Shown in pieces: positions 5,767 to 7,603 of a DNA stretch of 7,603 nt. The notes beneath the pieces were generated by a model. That model was not told the DNA's origin. It worked only from the letters and a program-made list of their open reading frames with translations, and ran no database searches. Position 1 is the first letter of the stretch. The number at the start of each line of letters is the position of its first letter. Source of the DNA: JAXHTH01 sp034211115 (GTDB lineage Bacteria > Planctomycetota > Phycisphaerae > Phycisphaerales > SM1A02); the NCBI GenBank assembly GCA_034211115.1, contig JAXHTH010000145.1:1-7603 (forward strand), in the 5' to 3' direction. A program made the translations under genes and the position numbers.

Positions 5767-5906
5767 CTTCCCGAGTCCCTGCTCACAATCCTGCCGCGGC
5801 GCCCGCCTCTCCCTCTGAGGAACAGTCCCGATGGGTGGACGCTGCAGCCCGCTGTCAAGTGCGGCTCAGTCTGCGCCGCCGCACGGGCTGTTGCTACAGG
5901 CTTCTC

Positions 5907-6338
5907 TCAGGCCGCCGCGACGTTCTCGTCTGGTTGAGTAAAGGAACTCGACAGGATGTCGCGCCAAGTGAGGATGCCCTGCACGCGCCGATCTGCGCTG
6001 GCCACGGGCAGGCAGCTCACGCGCTGCTTGAGCAGGATGGCGACGGCATCGGTGATCGTCATATCCGGGCGTGCCACAACTGGACGCCGCGTCATGATCT
6101 GATGCGCCTTGCGCGAGAGGGTGTTCGTGTCCTGCTCGCGCTCCATGAGCCGGCGGCCGATGAACGGGCTCATGTGCTTCAGCAGATCGCGATCGGAGAC
6201 AACCCCCACGATCCGTCCCTCGTCGGTCACGATGATGTGGTGGAACTTTGACTCCTCGAAGATGGTGTGGATCCGTTCCAGGGTGTCATCCACATCAACG
6301 CTGACAACCGACCTCGTCATGATGTCCACGACCTTCAT
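5907..6338 (-). CDS. Two-CBS-domain protein
   Basis: This 143-aa protein is a stand-alone Bateman module. CBS1 is residues about 3-56, with DIMTRSVVSVD and VGVVSDRDL at 44-52. CBS2 is about 78-131, with QIMTRRPVVARPD and GILTWRDIL at 121-129. The S/T-x-R-D-(I/L) signature that contacts adenosine-nucleotide phosphate is intact in CBS1 (SDRD) and in CBS2 (TWRD). CBS pairs bind AMP, ATP or related nucleotides and switch partner enzymes or channels; stand-alone ones often act as energy or stress sensors. The partner is unknown. The insert between domains (57-77, FIGRRLMEREQDTNTLSRK) is common in stand-alone proteins of this type. The start is secure: AGGAGG at 6351-6346 lies 7 nt before ATG 6338. 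It is cytosolic, complete and transcribed in the same direction as the HDOD gene, 292 bp downstream of it. Confidence 0.92.
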   Translation of the reverse strand: MKVVDIMTRSVVSVDVDDTLERIHTIFEESKFHHIIVTDEGRIVGVVSDRDLLKHMSPFIGRRLMEREQDTNTLSRKAHQIMTRRPVVARPDMTITDAVAILLKQRVSCLPVASADRRVQGILTWRDILSSSFTQPDENVAAA

Positions 6339-6630
6339 GGTATTGCCTCCTGGTAGAGTTCTGTGCCATCAGTCCAATCGGCCGGGGCACGGCGGCAGAT
6401 AAGCTGGCTCGCAGGGATTATGATGCCTGCATTGTTCGGTGCCCGGCTGCGGGCACGCCCTCCTGAAGGACAGTTCAACGCTCACCCTGGCCGGAAGTCG
6501 AGGGCTCACAGTGTCTTGGAGCCGCAGCCAGCAGGCTCCTTTCGATGTCGCGCAGCGCTCTCGAGAATCAGCGTGGGGAGCGAGCGCGCCTTCGGCCGCC
6601 CGGCGTGTCATCTGAGACACGGCGGCGCGA
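6339..6630. promoter_or_regulatory. Spacer between HDOD and CBS genes
   Basis: This 292-bp stretch has no credible gene and should hold the HDOD-gene terminator and CBS-gene promoter. The CBS Shine-Dalgarno AGGAGG is at 6351-6346. A perfect 7-bp hairpin (GTGCCCG-GCTG-CGGGCAC, 6439-6456) lies within it without a U-tract on either strand, so it is more likely a protein site or 5' leader structure than a terminator. An AT-rich patch at 6417-6424 (minus strand CATAATCC) is the best -10-like candidate; no -35 is clear. Confidence 0.4.
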
Positions 6631-7603
6631 TCACGCCGCCCGGGCCGCTTCGACTTCCAGCAGTTCGTTGACCGCTCGGACGAACCGCGAGACGGGGACG
6701 GGACTCCGCAGCAGGCGGGCGGGGCGGTTGTTCATCACCGGGCCGTCGAGCGTCGCCTCGCCGCTGGGCGAGATGATCAGCAATGGGGATCGGATGCCGC
6801 CGAGCTTGGCCCCAGCGTCGAGCACCTGCTGGGACAGGCGGCTTCGTTGCCGATCGTTGGCCACGTGGACCACGCTCAGGGTCGGCGGCTCGCTCTCCGC
6901 CGCTTCGCCGAGCTGCCTGCAGAAGCCGTAGAAGGCGTCCCTGTTCGGCGCATCGCCATGGTAGTCAAAACACATCGGGCGGCTGAAGCCCTCACGATAG
7001 AGTTGGGACATCTGCGGCCACTCGTCCGACGAGTGCTTGGCCAGCATACTGACCTTCAGGTCCGCCGTCTGTTCCATGACGGTGTTCTCAATCTCCCGAA
7101 GCTGCGGGTCCTTCAGCCGCAGGAGATCCACAAAGCTCTCGGTCGGGTACACCACGGCGTTACCGCTGCATCCCAGCGCAAGGCCGTGCACAAGCCGGTT
7201 CGCCAGGGCGAGCGTCGCGGCCTCCGTAAGGTCCTTCGCCACGAGCCCGCGCAGATTCGCCGCCGAGAGATGATGATGCACAATCGGAACGGCCAGATGG
7301 GGCGAGAACCGCCAGAGCCGCAGGACGTGCTCCATGACATCGGCATGGTTCACGCGAAGCATCCGGGTCTCGACCTGCTCCAATGGCAGTTCGAGCTCTC
7401 GGGCCCTCTGCAGCACGTCGATGTAGGTCTCGCCGAGCTGCTCGAGGAGCACGAGTCGGCCGACATCATGGAGCAGGCCGGCCGTGAACGCCACGTCCGG
7501 GTCATGTTGCTCCAGGAGCTCGGCGATCTTCCCGGCGGCGACGCCGCAGGCGATGGCGTGCTCCCAGAACTGGCCACCATGGAGCGTATCACCCGCTCCC
7601 AAC
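6631..7603 (-). CDS. HDOD-domain signalling protein with degenerate receiver-like C-terminus, 5' end cut
   Basis: The frame is open to the right edge, so the N-terminus is missing; a TTG at 7602 is not a likely start because it falls inside the domain. Numbering from that codon, the visible HDOD part has H15 (FWEHAIACG), the HD pair H45-D46 in GLLHDVGRL, H86 in VNHADVMEHVL and HHH at 109-111, all usual HD-superfamily metal positions. HDOD proteins are regulatory relatives of HD hydrolases found in bacterial signalling; most have no shown catalysis. Residues about 244-318 look like a receiver fold: a LSVVHVAN strand, PLLIISPSG as the third strand, and LLRSPVPVSRFVRAVNELL as the closing strand and helix. 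However, the phospho-acceptor aspartate expected at the end of the PLLII strand is absent (SPSG). It ends in TGA at 6631 and has no membrane segment. A pseudo-receiver fusion is my reading; the tail could be an unrelated alpha/beta domain. Confidence 0.82.
   Translation of the reverse strand, partial: LGAGDTLHGGQFWEHAIACGVAAGKIAELLEQHDPDVAFTAGLLHDVGRLVLLEQLGETYIDVLQRARELELPLEQVETRMLRVNHADVMEHVLRLWRFSPHLAVPIVHHHLSAANLRGLVAKDLTEAATLALANRLVHGLALGCSGNAVVYPTESFVDLLRLKDPQLREIENTVMEQTADLKVSMLAKHSSDEWPQMSQLYREGFSRPMCFDYHGDAPNRDAFYGFCRQLGEAAESEPPTLSVVHVANDRQRSRLSQQVLDAGAKLGGIRSPLLIISPSGEATLDGPVMNNRPARLLRSPVPVSRFVRAVNELLEVEAARAA

Larger units (their letters stand above)
5392..5906. other. Gene-free, repeat-rich element-side region
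   Basis: There is no credible gene in these 515 bp. Open frames spell low-complexity Arg/Pro/Ser-rich noise or read through the tRNA fragment. The region is dense in inverted and direct repeats, listed separately (5400-5490, 5523-5539, 5571-5646, 5680-5701) and has a terminator-like hairpin at 5740-5766. It fits an attachment-site arm region rather than coding DNA. Confidence 0.55.
5350..7603. mobile_element. Putative distal end of a tRNA-Pro-integrated element
   Basis: This is inferred from the polarity of the tRNA-Pro fragment and from the repeat-rich, gene-free stretch next to it. The visible cargo would be the CBS protein and HDOD gene. No integrase, excisionase, transposase, plasmid or phage gene is seen. 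For such elements the integrase usually lies at the other end beside the intact tRNA, so its absence here is expected but leaves the call unproven. The right boundary is unknown. An old, partly deleted island is equally possible. Confidence 0.38.

Noticed and set aside
6350..6370. Sigma-54-like promoter upstream of the CBS gene (minus-strand TGGCAC)
   Set aside because: TGGCAC is present, but the required GC element at the proper spacing is not (TCTACC instead), and it would overlap the Shine-Dalgarno.
6439..6456. Perfect 7-bp hairpin as terminator of the HDOD gene
   Set aside because: There is no U-tract on either strand, and it lies about 175 bp past the stop. I noted it only as a possible protein site or leader structure.

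Overview
The window is very GC-rich bacterial DNA with a chromosome-like left part (about 1-5350) and a possible integrated element on the right (about 5392-7603). No gene fixes the taxon. The mix of a membrane-anchored TrkA-C protein, tandem PRC-barrel protein, CBS and HDOD proteins, plus a tRNA end without an encoded CCA, suggests a non-enteric environmental bacterium; Planctomycetota (Phycisphaerae-like) is a guess only.

Layout: (1) 1-1477, minus strand: a TehB-like SAM methyltransferase followed 43 nt later by a two-part membrane/TrkA-C (RCK_C) protein that runs off the left edge and seems to use an ATC start. (2) 1478-1871: a gene-free spacer between divergent genes. (3) 1872-4933, plus strand: a tandem PRC-barrel protein, a 76-aa coiled-coil protein, an Ala-rich 169-aa protein and a complete CPA2 cation:proton antiporter, all co-directional. 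This reads as an ion-homeostasis or general-stress locus. (4) 4934-5906: almost 1 kb without a credible gene. It holds a minus-strand intrinsic terminator and, 7 nt beyond it, the exact 3' part (anticodon loop to discriminator base) of a tRNA-Pro(CGG) with no 5' half. (5) 5907-7603, minus strand: a two-CBS-domain protein and the C-terminal part of an HDOD signalling protein with a degenerate receiver-like tail.

The most interesting object is the tRNA fragment at 5350-5391. A tRNA 3' end that keeps its own downstream terminator but loses everything upstream of the anticodon loop is the classic distal attachment site (attR type) left by tyrosine-integrase elements. Its polarity places the chromosome at lower coordinates and the element at higher coordinates, so the CBS and HDOD genes would be cargo, and the intact tRNA-Pro and integrase should lie beyond the right edge. 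On the predicted element side, 180-255 bp from the break, are 11-bp-phased direct repeats with a CCTGYTC core, resembling integrase arm-type sites in spacing and arrangement. Other inverted repeats lie between these and the core.

The genes on the two sides share a theme (K+/H+ transport, stress, nucleotide sensing), but nothing seen proves they act together.
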